DNA of 64,000 nucleotides from Gordonia sp. X0973. GTDB lineage: Bacteria; Actinomycetota; Actinomycetes; Mycobacteriales; Mycobacteriaceae. Under the pieces are notes generated by a model. The model worked only from the letters and a program-made list of their open reading frames with translations, ran no database searches and had not been told where the DNA came from. The DNA is taken from assembly GCF_013348785.1 (NCBI RefSeq), contig NZ_CP054691.1, positions 3,162,001-3,226,000 of the forward strand. The letters run 5' to 3'. Positions within the stretch are counted from its first letter, which is position 1. Every line of letters begins with the position of its first letter. The position numbers were made by a program, and so were the translations under genes. Below are positions 1 through 8,038 of this stretch, one piece after another.

Positions 1-24
1 TCGGAGATTCGTGGAAGGCACCAT
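1..24 (-). CDS. yrbE4B: yrbE4B-like permease gene, first codons only (partial)
   Basis: Two bases after the yrbE4A stop, the minus strand has an ATG (bases 22-24) that opens a frame (M-V-P-S-T-N-L-R) running off the left edge. In mce operons yrbE4A is followed directly by yrbE4B, so this is most likely its start. Only eight codons are visible, so the identity rests on gene order alone. Confidence 0.4.
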
Positions 25-26
25 GC

Positions 27-797
27 TCAGCTCCCCGTCGCCGTCAGGCCGACCGCGGTCACCACGATGTTGACCACGAACAAAGCCATGAACGAGTAGA
101 CGACCGTCTCGTTGACGGCGTCGCCGACACCCTTGGCACCGCCGGATACGTTCAACCCCTGGTAGCACGCGACGAGGCCGGCGAAGAGGCCGAACAGTGC
201 CGCCTTGATCATCGAGATGACCAACTCGCCCAAGCCGGTGAGCAGTGTCAGGTTCGCGAGGAAGGCACCGGGGTTGACGTCTTGCAGGTACACCGAGAAC
301 ACGAATCCGCCGCCGATGCCGATGGTGCAGACCAGGCTGTTCAGCAGCAGGGCCACGCCAGTCGACGCGATGACGCGCGGGACCACGAGCCGGTGGATCG
401 GATTGATGCCCAGCACCTTCATCGCGTCGATCTCTTCGCGGATGGTGCGGGCGCCGAGGTCGGCGCAGATGGCGGTCGCACCGGCTCCGGCGACGATCAG
501 CACGGTGACGATCGGCCCGATCTGGGTGATCGTGCCGAGTGCGGCACCGGCACCGGAGAGGTCTTGGGCGCCGATCTCGCGCAGCAGGATGTTGAGCGTG
601 AAGCTGACGAGCACGGTGAACGGGATCGCGACCAGCAACGTCGGGACCATCGATACCCGCGCAATCGCCCAGGAACACTCGATGGTCTCGCGCCACTGGA
701 ACGGACGGCGGAGCAATTCCCGCGATGCTTCGGTGGCGAGTGAGAAGAAGTCGCCGAAGGCAGCGAAGGGCGTCGCTAACTTGGTGAGCACCGTCAC
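27..797 (-). CDS. yrbE4A: YrbE4A (SupA) Mce4 sterol importer permease
   Basis: 256-aa integral membrane protein of the MlaE/YrbE family. YrbE4A and YrbE4B form the inner-membrane channel of the Mce4 complex, which takes up cholesterol. The family signature is visible: several long hydrophobic segments and the loop G-A-R-T-I-R-E-E-I-D-A-M-K-V-L-G-I-N-P near residues 117-135, the EExDA/LG-NP motif that contacts the ATPase. The GTG start follows a purine-rich GGGGAGG. The gene lies 51 bases downstream of hsd4A on the same strand, as in the M. tuberculosis Rv3502c-Rv3501c pair, so it should share the KstR box at 1791. The name relies on this synteny; mce paralogues are very similar in sequence. 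Confidence 0.9.
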   Translation of the reverse strand: MTVLTKLATPFAAFGDFFSLATEASRELLRRPFQWRETIECSWAIARVSMVPTLLVAIPFTVLVSFTLNILLREIGAQDLSGAGAALGTITQIGPIVTVLIVAGAGATAICADLGARTIREEIDAMKVLGINPIHRLVVPRVIASTGVALLLNSLVCTIGIGGGFVFSVYLQDVNPGAFLANLTLLTGLGELVISMIKAALFGLFAGLVACYQGLNVSGGAKGVGDAVNETVVYSFMALFVVNIVVTAVGLTATGS

Positions 798-848
798 CCC
801 CTCCCCAGTGGCTGTCGCGAACCTACCATGTGTAGTACCAACGCTCGG

Positions 849-1739
849 TCAGTTCGCCAACGAGCTGGCCGAGAAGGTCACCTGCGGGTCTCGCGTCTCG
901 AAGTAGCTGGTCAACGCTGTATCGAGTTCGTCGCCCGCCCAATCGTCGCCGCCGGCGGAAAACACCTCGGCGATCTCCGGGGCCGCCATCAGGGTGACCC
1001 GAGGACCGTACACGACGAACAGTTGGCCGTTGACCGCGGCCGACGACGGCCCGGCGAGGTAGGTGACGAGCTTGACCACGTGCTCGGGTGACAGCGGATC
1101 GACGCCGTCGACCGGTGCATCGCCGAAGACGTCTGCGGTCATCGCCGTGCGGGCGCGCGGACAGATCGCATTGGCGGTGACCCCGTAGCGGCCCAGCGCG
1201 CGCGAGGCCGAGAGGGTCAGGGCGGTGATCCCCGCCTTGGCCGCGGCATAGTTCGCCTGTCCCGGCGGGCCGAACAGACCCGCCTCCGACGAGGTGTTGA
1301 TCAGCCGACCGTAGGTGGTGCCGTCACCGGCCTTGGCCGCCGCACGCCAATGCGCCGCCGCGTTGCGGTTGAGCAGGAAATGGCCGCGCAGGTGGACGCG
1401 CTGGACGAGGTCCCACTCGTCGTCGGTCATGTTGAACAGCATGGTGTCGCGCACGACGCCGGCGTTGTTCACGACGATGTGCAGGCCGCCGAGGTCGTCG
1501 ACGGCGGTGCGCATGATCTCGCTCGCCGTCTCCGACGCCGAGATGTCGCCGGGTACCGCGACGCCGCGGGATCCGACGGCGGCGATCTCGTCGAGCACGT
1601 CGCTGTCGGCCAATGCCGGTGCGAGGTCGTTGACGACGACGGTGGCCCCGGCCCGCGCGAGGCCAACGGCCTCGGCGCGACCCAGTCCGGCACCGGCTCC
1701 GGTCACCACGGCCACGCGGCCGCGCAAAGATTCACTCAC
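849..1739 (-). CDS. hsd4A: Hsd4A, 17beta-hydroxysteroid / 3-hydroxyacyl-CoA dehydrogenase
   Basis: 296-aa short-chain dehydrogenase. The Rossmann motif TGAGAGLG is at residues 13-20, NNAG near 90, and the catalytic Y-x3-K (YAAAK) near 165. An extra C-terminal region of about 60 residues is typical of the peroxisomal-MFE-like SDRs to which Hsd4A belongs. In actinobacteria this enzyme oxidises 3-hydroxyacyl-CoA intermediates of the sterol side chain and also has 17beta-hydroxysteroid dehydrogenase activity. The GTG start has GAGGAAAA upstream. It sits between fdxD and yrbE4A exactly as Rv3502c does, with its own KstR-type box 52 bases upstream of the start. The specific function is inferred from order and family. 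Confidence 0.88.
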   Translation of the reverse strand: MSESLRGRVAVVTGAGAGLGRAEAVGLARAGATVVVNDLAPALADSDVLDEIAAVGSRGVAVPGDISASETASEIMRTAVDDLGGLHIVVNNAGVVRDTMLFNMTDDEWDLVQRVHLRGHFLLNRNAAAHWRAAAKAGDGTTYGRLINTSSEAGLFGPPGQANYAAAKAGITALTLSASRALGRYGVTANAICPRARTAMTADVFGDAPVDGVDPLSPEHVVKLVTYLAGPSSAAVNGQLFVVYGPRVTLMAAPEIAEVFSAGGDDWAGDELDTALTSYFETRDPQVTFSASSLAN

Positions 1740-1790
1740 GGGTTTTCCTCGGCTGTGTTCGATCTGACCGGCTCGCTCGCTCGGTCAAAA

Positions 1791-1808
1791 ACTAGAACCT
1801 GTTTCAGT
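1791..1808. promoter_or_regulatory. KstR box upstream of hsd4A-yrbE4A
   Basis: ACTAGAACCTGTTTCAGT contains a full match to the KstR pattern TnnAACnnGTTnnA. It lies between fdxD and hsd4A, so the Mce4 import operon probably has its own sterol-inducible promoter here. Binding is inferred from the motif. Confidence 0.75.
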
Positions 1809-1864
1809 GACCATACAGGTTCACTACCGGGCGTGGGCTGACACCCGGGAAAGTCTTGCGGCGT

Positions 1865-2056
1865 CTACTCGTGCAGGGTCAGTGCCGACTTGGGGCAACT
1901 CGCGACGACCTGACGCATCTCCTCCGCGCGGGCCGGCGGGAGATCTTCTTGCAGGATGACCAGGTAATCATCATCGTCGAGCTCGAACACGTCCGGGGCC
2001 ATCCCCACACAGATCGCATTGGACTCACATAGGTCGAAGTCACAGCTGATGCGCAT
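1865..2056 (-). CDS. fdxD: FdxD, small [3Fe-4S]-type ferredoxin
   Basis: 63-aa acidic ferredoxin. I start it at the ATG at 2056 (M-R-I-S-C-D-F-D-L-C) because AGAGGAGAGG lies just upstream; an in-frame ATG ten codons earlier would add an unconserved leader. Cysteines at about 10 and 16, plus a late C-P (S-C-P-K-S-A), fit the C-x5-C...C-P pattern of 3Fe-4S ferredoxins that serve P450s. Position and size match M. tuberculosis Rv3503c (FdxD), next to hsd4A and divergent from fadE26. It probably feeds electrons to a sterol cytochrome P450 such as CYP125; the partner is not shown by the sequence. It shares the KstR box at 2111 with fadE26. Confidence 0.85.
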   Translation of the reverse strand: MRISCDFDLCESNAICVGMAPDVFELDDDDYLVILQEDLPPARAEEMRQVVASCPKSALTLHE

Positions 2057-2110
2057 CGAACCTCTCCTCTCGTCCGGGACCGCCACGGTTGACGAACCCG
2101 CCCGTTCAGG

Positions 2111-2126
2111 TTAGAACGTGTTACAG
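2111..2126. promoter_or_regulatory. KstR box between fdxD and fadE26
   Basis: TTAGAACGTGTTACAG is a full TnnAACnnGTTnnA match in the 110-base divergent gap between fdxD (minus) and fadE26 (plus). It probably represses both directions until a sterol-CoA ligand binds KstR. Confidence 0.82.
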
Positions 2127-2166
2127 AAACTAGCGAGCAAACCCTCCAAATGAAAGCGGGATCGCG

Positions 2167-3351
2167 ATGCGCATCGCCTATTCCGATGAGCAGGAAGCCC
2201 TGCGCCGCGAGCTGCGCGCCTACTTCGCGGCCCTGATGACACCCGAGCGCCGCGCCGCGCTCACCTCGTCGGACGGCGAAATCGGCGAGGGCGACGCCTA
2301 CCGCGACGTCGTACGCCAGATGGGGGCCGACGGATGGCTCGCCCTGGGGTGGCCGGAGGAGTTCGGCGGCCAGAACCGCTCGATGATGGACCAGCTGATC
2401 TTCACCGACGAGGCGGCGATCGCCGGTGCGCCGGTGCCGTTCCTGACGATCAACTCGGTCGCCCCGACGATCATGCACTTCGGCACCGACGAGCAGAAGA
2501 AGTTCTTCCTGCCCAAGATCGCCGCTGGTGAGCTGCATTTCTCGATCGGCTATTCGGAGCCGGGCGCGGGCACCGACCTCGCCTCGCTGCGGACGACCGC
2601 CGTCGCCGACGGCGACGAGTTCGTCATCAACGGCCAGAAGATGTGGACCTCGCTGATCCCCTATGCCGACTACGTCTGGCTCGCCGTGCGCACCGACCCG
2701 GAGGCCAAGAAGCACAAGGGCATCTCCATGCTCGTCGTGCCCACCACGGCCGAGGGCTTCTCCTATACGACGGTCCACACGATGGCCGGCGTCGACACCT
2801 CGGCGACGTACTACTCCGACGTGCGGGTGCCCAAGACCGCCCTGGTCGGCGAGCTCGGCGGCGGTTGGCCGCTGGTCACCAACCAGCTCAACAACGAGCG
2901 GGTCGCCCTGTGCAGCGCCGCACCGATCCAGACCGCGCTGCGCGAGACGACCCAGTGGGCGCAGCAGACCAAGACCCCGGGCGGCGACCGGGTCATCGAC
3001 ACGCCATGGGTGCGGTCCAACCTGGCCCGCGTCCACGCCGGCGTCGAGTTCCTCAAGCTCATCAACTGGAAGATCGCCTCGCAGGCCGGTTCCGGCGAGG
3101 CGCCGAGCCCGGCCGACGCGTCGGCGACCAAGGTCTACGGCACCGAATTCGCCACCGAGGCGTACCGCCTGCTGCTGCAGGTGATCGGACCTGCCGCGAC
3201 GCTGCGCCAGGGCTCGACCGGCGCGCACCTGCTCGGGCGGCTGGAACGGTTCCAGCGCTCCTCGCTGATCCTGACGTTCGGCGGCGGCACCAATGAAGTC
3301 CAGCGCGACATCATCGCCATGCTCGCCCTCGGCCAGCCCTACCGGCGATAG
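2167..3351 (+). CDS. fadE26: FadE26 (ChsE4), sterol side-chain acyl-CoA dehydrogenase subunit
   Basis: 394-aa acyl-CoA dehydrogenase with the N-terminal helical domain, the middle beta-domain (Y-S-E-P-G-A-G-T-D-L and W-T-S near 140-170) and the C-terminal helical FAD domain ending in G-G-G-T-N-E-V-Q-R-D. In M. tuberculosis FadE26 and FadE27 (ChsE4-ChsE5) form an alpha2beta2 enzyme that dehydrogenates 3-oxo-cholest-4-en-26-oyl-CoA, the first beta-oxidation step on the side chain. FadE26 supplies the catalytic base and FadE27 completes the FAD site. The partner gene starts 8 bases downstream and the KstR box lies 41 bases upstream of the start. A FadE28/29-type assignment is less likely given the fdxD/fadD17 neighbours. 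Confidence 0.9.
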   Translation: MRIAYSDEQEALRRELRAYFAALMTPERRAALTSSDGEIGEGDAYRDVVRQMGADGWLALGWPEEFGGQNRSMMDQLIFTDEAAIAGAPVPFLTINSVAPTIMHFGTDEQKKFFLPKIAAGELHFSIGYSEPGAGTDLASLRTTAVADGDEFVINGQKMWTSLIPYADYVWLAVRTDPEAKKHKGISMLVVPTTAEGFSYTTVHTMAGVDTSATYYSDVRVPKTALVGELGGGWPLVTNQLNNERVALCSAAPIQTALRETTQWAQQTKTPGGDRVIDTPWVRSNLARVHAGVEFLKLINWKIASQAGSGEAPSPADASATKVYGTEFATEAYRLLLQVIGPAATLRQGSTGAHLLGRLERFQRSSLILTFGGGTNEVQRDIIAMLALGQPYRR

Positions 3352-3359
3352 GAGAAACC

Positions 3360-4466
3360 ATGGATTTCAAGTCGGACGAGACCACCACCGAGCTGACCGG
3401 CCTGGCCCGCGACATCGTCGCGAAGGTCGCCACCCCGGAACGGATCGCGGAGCTCGAGGCACAGGCCGCACCGCTGCACGCCCAGCTGTGGCGCGAACTC
3501 GGCGCGGCGGGACTCATCGGCCTGGAACTGCCGGAGGATTTCGCCGGTGTCGGCGGCGGCCGCAGCACGGTCGACACCGCCGCCGTCGCGAGCGAACTCG
3601 GCCGCGCGCTGGCGGTCGTGCCCTATGCGTCGACGGCGATCGCCGTGCTCCCGACGCTGGCCGGCTGGGCCGCGGCGGATCGCGACCAGTGGATCGCGCG
3701 GGTCGCGGCGGGTGAGGCCCTGATCGCCGCCGCCGTCGACGAGGACACCGTCTACGACCCCTTCTCCCCCGCGGCGACGACGCTGCACGACGGGCGCCTG
3801 CGCGGCACCAAGGTCAACGTGGCCTTCGCCGTCGCCGCCGACGCGCTGCTCGTGACCGCCTCCGGCGAGAGCGGCCCCGTCGCCGTATTCGTCGAAGCCG
3901 GCGCCCCGGGACTCACCGTCACACCGGCGCCGTCGACCGGCCTCCTGCCCACCGCACAGGTCGATTTCGACGACGTCGCCGTCGGGCCGGAACAGATCGT
4001 CGGCCACGGCGCCGATGCCGTCGCCGCGCTCGTGCAACGCCTCAACCTCGCCGCCTGCGCGGAACAGCGCGGGATCGTCGACGAGGCGCTGGCGCGCACC
4101 GCCCAATACGCCGCCGAGCGTGAACAGTTCGATCGCAAGATCGGCTCCTTCCAGGCCGTGGCCCAGCGACTGGCCGATGCGTACATCGACGCGCAGGGCC
4201 TCTCGCTGACCACCACCCAGGCGGCCTGGCTGCTGGCCGAGGGACTCGACGCCGGTGCGGCCATCGACACCGCGAAGTTCTGGGCCGGCCAGGCCGGACA
4301 CCGCGTCTCCCACACCGCGGTCCACGTCCACGGCGGCGTCGGACTCGACACCAGCCACCCGACGCACCGCTACTTCCTGCGCGCCAAGCAGAACGAGTAC
4401 GCCCTCGCCGGTGAGCCGATCGTGCTGGCCCGGCTCGGTGACCGGATCGCCGCCGAACCGGCCTGA
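3360..4466 (+). CDS. fadE27: FadE27 (ChsE5), acyl-CoA dehydrogenase partner subunit
   Basis: 368-aa acyl-CoA dehydrogenase-fold protein, more diverged than FadE26, especially in the middle domain. Preserved features are the L-x-L-P-E-D-F-G/A-G-V-G segment near residue 60 and the C-terminal H-V-H-G-G-V-G-L-D stretch near 323, which contributes to FAD binding across the heterodimer. AGGAGAAACC precedes the ATG, 8 bases after the fadE26 stop, so the two are translated from one message. By synteny it is the beta subunit of the C26 steroid acyl-CoA dehydrogenase. The 3' side is unusual: 30-base tandem repeats begin immediately after its stop codon. Confidence 0.88.
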   Translation: MDFKSDETTTELTGLARDIVAKVATPERIAELEAQAAPLHAQLWRELGAAGLIGLELPEDFAGVGGGRSTVDTAAVASELGRALAVVPYASTAIAVLPTLAGWAAADRDQWIARVAAGEALIAAAVDEDTVYDPFSPAATTLHDGRLRGTKVNVAFAVAADALLVTASGESGPVAVFVEAGAPGLTVTPAPSTGLLPTAQVDFDDVAVGPEQIVGHGADAVAALVQRLNLAACAEQRGIVDEALARTAQYAAEREQFDRKIGSFQAVAQRLADAYIDAQGLSLTTTQAAWLLAEGLDAGAAIDTAKFWAGQAGHRVSHTAVHVHGGVGLDTSHPTHRYFLRAKQNEYALAGEPIVLARLGDRIAAEPA

Positions 4467-4468
4467 CG

Positions 4469-4714
4469 ATGGTCGAGTCGACCCGAACCCACCCAACGCT
4501 GGTCGAGTCGACCCGAGCCGACCCAACGATGATCGAGTCGACCCGAACCCACCCAACGCTGGTCGAGTCGACCCGAACCCACCCAACGCTGGTCGAGTCG
4601 ACCCGAGCCCACCCAACGCTGATCGAGTCGACCCGAGCCCACCCAACGCTGGTCGAGTGGATCCGAGCCCCTGGGCGAGGAACCGTATCGAGACCCCCGC
4701 AGGACAAGCAGTGA
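4469..4714 (+). CDS. Possible small repeat ORF linking fadE27 and fadD17
   Basis: An 81-codon frame begins with ATG two bases after the fadE27 stop and ends with TGA overlapping the fadD17 GTG start (GTGA). It consists almost wholly of seven decapeptide units of the type V-E-S-T-R-T-H-P-T-L, because the underlying DNA unit is 30 bases. The junctions look like translational coupling, but there is no strong ribosome site and the same repeats leave other frames open as well, so translation is unproven. Confidence 0.25.
   Translation: MVESTRTHPTLVESTRADPTMIESTRTHPTLVESTRTHPTLVESTRAHPTLIESTRAHPTLVEWIRAPGRGTVSRPPQDKQ
4471..4670 (+). repeat. 30-bp direct tandem repeat, six full copies and one partial
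   Basis: The unit is GGTCGAGTCGACCCGAACCC followed by ACCCAACGCT. Copies start at 4471, 4501, 4531, 4561, 4591 and 4621, with a diverged partial copy at 4651. Each unit carries the odd palindrome GTCGA-G-TCGAC, so the transcript could form a row of small hairpins. The block fills the fadE27-fadD17 junction and ends beside GTATCGAGACC (4686-4696), the same 11 bases that close the repeat element at 53573-53647. Confidence 0.95.
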
Positions 4715-6252
4715 ATCCAGGCCCCGTGCCCTCGGTCGGCGATCCACGTTCGCTCAGCGAGCTGCTGGGCGGGCTGACCGAGGTGACGGACCGGGGGCTG
4801 CGCTGCGGCGACGAGTACGTCTCCTGGCACGACCATCTGCGCGACGCCGCCCGCATCGGGGCTGCTCTCCGCTCCCTGCTCGACCCGGACCGTCCGCCGC
4901 ACGTCGGGATCGCGTCGGCCAACTCCGTCGAATACTGCGCATTGCTGGCGGCCGCGGTGATCGAGGGTTTCGTCGTCGTCGGGTTGAACACCACGCGGCG
5001 CGGCGCGGCCTTGGCCCGCGACATCGTCACTGCTGACTGCCAGTTGGTGCTGGTCGACGAGGGTTCCCGCCCGCTCGTCGACGATCTCGGGCTGACCGTG
5101 CCGGTACTCGGTCTGGCCGATGACCGATGGACGGGTCTCGTCGCGGCCCAGCCCCTTCCGCCAGCCGTCGCGATCCCGCCGCGCGACCCCGACGACCTGG
5201 CGATGCTCATCTTCACCTCCGGCACCACCGGCGACCCGAAGGCCGTGCGCTGCTCGATGCGCAAATTCGCCGCCCCCGGGGTGATGCTCGCGCAACGCTT
5301 CGGCCTGGGACCCGACGACGTCGTCGGCCTATCGATGCCGTTGTTCCACTCGAACGCGACGGTCGCCGGCTGGGCCGTGGCCTTGGCCGCCGGGGCCTCG
5401 ATCGTGCTCCGCCCGTCGTTCTCGGCCCGCGGCTTCGTCGCCGATCTCCACCGGCACGGCGTGACCTACGCGAACTACGTCGGCAAGCCGTTGCACTACA
5501 TCCTCGCCGTGCCACCCGATCCCCGCGACGGCGAATGCGCGCTGCGGATCATGTACGGCAACGAGGCGAGCGCCGCCGACCGCGACGAATTCGCCCGACG
5601 ATTCGGCTGCACGGTCGTCGACGGCTTCGGCTCCACCGAGGGCGGGGTGGCCATCTCACGCACGCCGGAGACCCCGGCCGATGCACTCGGACCGTTGGTC
5701 GCGCCGGTCGCCGTCGTCGACCCGGAGACCCTTCTCCCGGCGCACGCCGGCGAGGTGGGCGAGATCGTCAACACCGCGGGTCCCGGCCTTTTCGACGGTT
5801 ACTACAACGACGCCGACGCCACCGCGGAACGGCTGCGCGGCGGGATGTACCGCACCGGCGACCTTGGCTGGGTCGACGAGGGCGGGTTCGTCCACTTCGC
5901 CGGACGCCGCGGCGACTGGGCGCGCGTCGACGGGGAGAATCTCGGTACCGCGCCGATCGAGGCGATCCTGTTGCGCCACCCCGACATCGACGCGGTCGCC
6001 GTGTACGGGGTCCCGGTGGAGATCGGCGACGAGTTGTGGGCCGCATTGGTGGCGCCGAAACTCACCCCCGATGCGCTGGGCGCCTTCCTCGCGGCGCAGG
6101 ACGACCTGGGCCCCAAGCAGTGGCCGAGCCACATCCGGCTCGTCGACGAAATCCCGCAGACCGCGACGTTCAAGACCGTCCGCCAGGGCCTGCGATCAGC
6201 GGTGACACCGCCGGATTGGTCACGATCCCCGACGGGCGGCTACACCCGATAG
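4711..6252 (+). CDS. fadD17: FadD17, steroid side-chain acyl-CoA ligase
   Basis: 513-aa AMP-forming acyl-CoA synthetase. The phosphate-binding motif T-S-G-T-T-G-D-P-K is near residue 170, and Y-R-T-G-D-L-G near 380 carries the conserved Asp of the A8 hinge region. The GTG at 4711 is chosen because AGGA lies six bases upstream and the family N-terminus begins here; the frame stays open upstream only through the tandem repeats. By synteny with Rv3506 it is FadD17, a ligase that forms CoA thioesters of steroids with a carboxylated side chain. I cannot tell its preferred side-chain length. The C-terminal catalytic Lys region (T-F-K-T-V-R) is present. Confidence 0.85.
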   Translation: MNPGPVPSVGDPRSLSELLGGLTEVTDRGLRCGDEYVSWHDHLRDAARIGAALRSLLDPDRPPHVGIASANSVEYCALLAAAVIEGFVVVGLNTTRRGAALARDIVTADCQLVLVDEGSRPLVDDLGLTVPVLGLADDRWTGLVAAQPLPPAVAIPPRDPDDLAMLIFTSGTTGDPKAVRCSMRKFAAPGVMLAQRFGLGPDDVVGLSMPLFHSNATVAGWAVALAAGASIVLRPSFSARGFVADLHRHGVTYANYVGKPLHYILAVPPDPRDGECALRIMYGNEASAADRDEFARRFGCTVVDGFGSTEGGVAISRTPETPADALGPLVAPVAVVDPETLLPAHAGEVGEIVNTAGPGLFDGYYNDADATAERLRGGMYRTGDLGWVDEGGFVHFAGRRGDWARVDGENLGTAPIEAILLRHPDIDAVAVYGVPVEIGDELWAALVAPKLTPDALGAFLAAQDDLGPKQWPSHIRLVDEIPQTATFKTVRQGLRSAVTPPDWSRSPTGGYTR

Positions 6253-6369
6253 ACCCCTGTGTGCCACGTCACAACCCTGGTCGCCCGAGTGTTATATTTA
6301 ATGCACAGTCAGCCGGGTCGGTGTGGCCCGGGAAGTGTGTCGACCCTCCGGTCGATCGGAGGCGTGAAC

Positions 6370-7947
6370 GTGACGAGATCCCCTGCGCGGCCCGCGGCCG
6401 TCGAACGTTCGCTGGCACGGTCCCGCCGCGCCGGAATCCAGATGTCGTCGATGCCTGCCGCTCGACCGACCGACTATGCGACCGACAGCGGCTTCACCCG
6501 CGCCGCGGCACCCGTCCTCGACCGGGTCCGTGAGGAATACGACGGGGTGCCGCTCGGCTTCGTCGTGGCCGATCACGAGGCCCGCATCGTCGAGGTCGCC
6601 AACTCCGCGCCCGGCGTCGGGTTGGCCATCAACAACGCCGGCGTCGAGTGCGGGTCGCGGATGAGCGAGGACGAGGTCGGCACGAATGCCGTCGGCACCG
6701 TCCTGGAGGAGCGCCGCGGCATGCTCGTCCGCGGCCGCGACCACTATCTGACCGCCTTCCAACAGTTCACCTGCTACGGGCAGCCCGTGGTGAACCCGAT
6801 GACCCGGCGCGTCGAGGGAGTCCTCAACGTCGGCGGCGGGACGGACGAGGACGAGCGCTTCTTCGCCCCGGTGGCGCGCCGGATGTCCAAGGACATCGAG
6901 GATCTGCTGGTACAGAATTCGCCGGTGGCGCAGCAGCGCCTGCTGTCGGCCTTCCACGCGGCGGCCCGTCGGCGCGGCCAACCGCTCATGGTGCTGGGCG
7001 AGGGGCTCGTCCTCGCCACCCCCGCGGCGCTGAGCCTGCTCGACCCGGCCGACCACGCCACGATCCGCGCCTACGCCGACGACGAGGAGGCGCACCGCCG
7101 CGACGAGGCACGGATCGTGCTGACTTCCGGCCAAGCCGTCGACCTTTCCTGTCTGCCCGTCGAGGGGACCGACGGCGTGCTGGTGAATCTGACCATCGTC
7201 GGACGCAGTCGCGGCGCGGCGGCCACCAGCGACGTCGCGTTCCCCCTCCTCGTCACCGGCGAGCCGGGCAGCGGGCGGACCACCGAGGGGAGGCGGCGCG
7301 TCGGGGGCGAGGCCGCGACCATCGACGCCGCCGACATCGCCCGTCGTTCCGAAGAGGGATGGCTGCGCCGACTCGACGAGGTGGCGGGGATGGACGGACC
7401 CGCGCTCATCATCGAGAACATCCACCTGCTGCGCGCGTCGGCCGCGACCGTCGTCGCGCGGCTGCTCTCCTCGTCGCCCCGCGACGTCGTCCTCACCGCG
7501 ACCACCGACAACGACGGCCCGCCTCCGGCGCTCGTCGGGATCTGCCAGTCGCGGATCGAGACCGCGCCGCTGCGCCAGCGCCGCCACGAGATCCCCCGGT
7601 TGGCGAACGAGATCCTCGCCGAGTTCGCCGCCACCTCCAGCGTGCGGCTCTCGGTGGAGACCCAGCGGCTGCTGGCCGCCCACCCCTGGCCGGGCAACCT
7701 CGCCGAGCTGCGGCGCGTGATGGAGTCGGCGGCTCGCGCGCGCTCGGCCGGCGACATCATTCCCGCCGATCTGCCCGAGGCGTACCGCAACCGCCTGGCC
7801 GCCCTCTCGCCCCTGCACATGGCCGAGCGCGATGCCATCCTCGGCGCGCTGCGGGCCGCCGACGGGAACAAGGTCCGCGCCGCGCGGGCTCTCGGCATCA
7901 GCCGCGCCACGCTCTACAACCGCATGCGCACGCTCAAGATCGGCTGA
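6370..7947 (+). CDS. GAF-domain / Fis-type transcriptional regulator with degenerate AAA+ core
   Basis: About 525 aa; the GTG at 6370 lies seven bases after GGAGG. The N-terminal half resembles the GAF sensor of AcoR-type activators (D-E-V-G-T-N-A-V-G-T motif). A P-loop-like G-E-P-G-S-G-R-T has Arg in place of the Walker Lys, the Walker B position reads I-I-E-N, and no GAFTGA sigma54 loop is visible. The C-terminus is a Fis-type helix-turn-helix (K-V-R-A-A-R-A-L-G-I-S-R-A-T-L-Y-N-R). Actinobacteria generally lack sigma54, so it probably acts with ordinary holoenzyme. Such regulators often sit beside alcohol or aldehyde dehydrogenase genes; the aldehyde dehydrogenase operon ending at 8039 is a plausible target, but this is inference. 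Confidence 0.75.
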   Translation: MTRSPARPAAVERSLARSRRAGIQMSSMPAARPTDYATDSGFTRAAAPVLDRVREEYDGVPLGFVVADHEARIVEVANSAPGVGLAINNAGVECGSRMSEDEVGTNAVGTVLEERRGMLVRGRDHYLTAFQQFTCYGQPVVNPMTRRVEGVLNVGGGTDEDERFFAPVARRMSKDIEDLLVQNSPVAQQRLLSAFHAAARRRGQPLMVLGEGLVLATPAALSLLDPADHATIRAYADDEEAHRRDEARIVLTSGQAVDLSCLPVEGTDGVLVNLTIVGRSRGAAATSDVAFPLLVTGEPGSGRTTEGRRRVGGEAATIDAADIARRSEEGWLRRLDEVAGMDGPALIIENIHLLRASAATVVARLLSSSPRDVVLTATTDNDGPPPALVGICQSRIETAPLRQRRHEIPRLANEILAEFAATSSVRLSVETQRLLAAHPWPGNLAELRRVMESAARARSAGDIIPADLPEAYRNRLAALSPLHMAERDAILGALRAADGNKVRAARALGISRATLYNRMRTLKIG

Positions 7948-7969
7948 ACCGGCAAGCACACGAATGGAG

Positions 7970-8001
7970 ACTCCCCCGTCGACCGTGGTCGACGGGGGAG
8001 T
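7970..8001. terminator. Bidirectional hairpin terminator
   Basis: ACTCCCCCGTCGACC and its perfect complement GGTCGACGGGGGAGT form a 15-bp stem with a two-base loop, followed by TGCTTT. It lies between the convergent regulator (ends 7947) and CaiB gene (ends 8039), and could stop transcription from both sides. Confidence 0.8.
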
Positions 8002-8038
8002 TGCTTTGTCGGGCGATTCGAACCGCCGCGGCAGCGGG

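Noticed and set aside
4471..4670. CRISPR-like array
   Set aside because: Units are contiguous with no spacers and no cas genes are present; it is a plain tandem repeat.
4255..4710. FadD17 with a proline-rich repeat N-terminus
   Set aside because: The frame is open through the repeats but has no good start there; the ligase family N-terminus and AGGA support the GTG at 4711.
3339..5264. Minus-strand ORF of 641 codons across fadE27 and fadD17
   Set aside because: It is a GC-rich shadow frame with low-complexity Arg/Ser/Gly text, opposite two well-recognised enzymes.
6259..6369. Longer start of the GAF/Fis regulator
   Set aside because: The upstream codons do not resemble the family and the ribosome site GGAGG points to the GTG at 6370.
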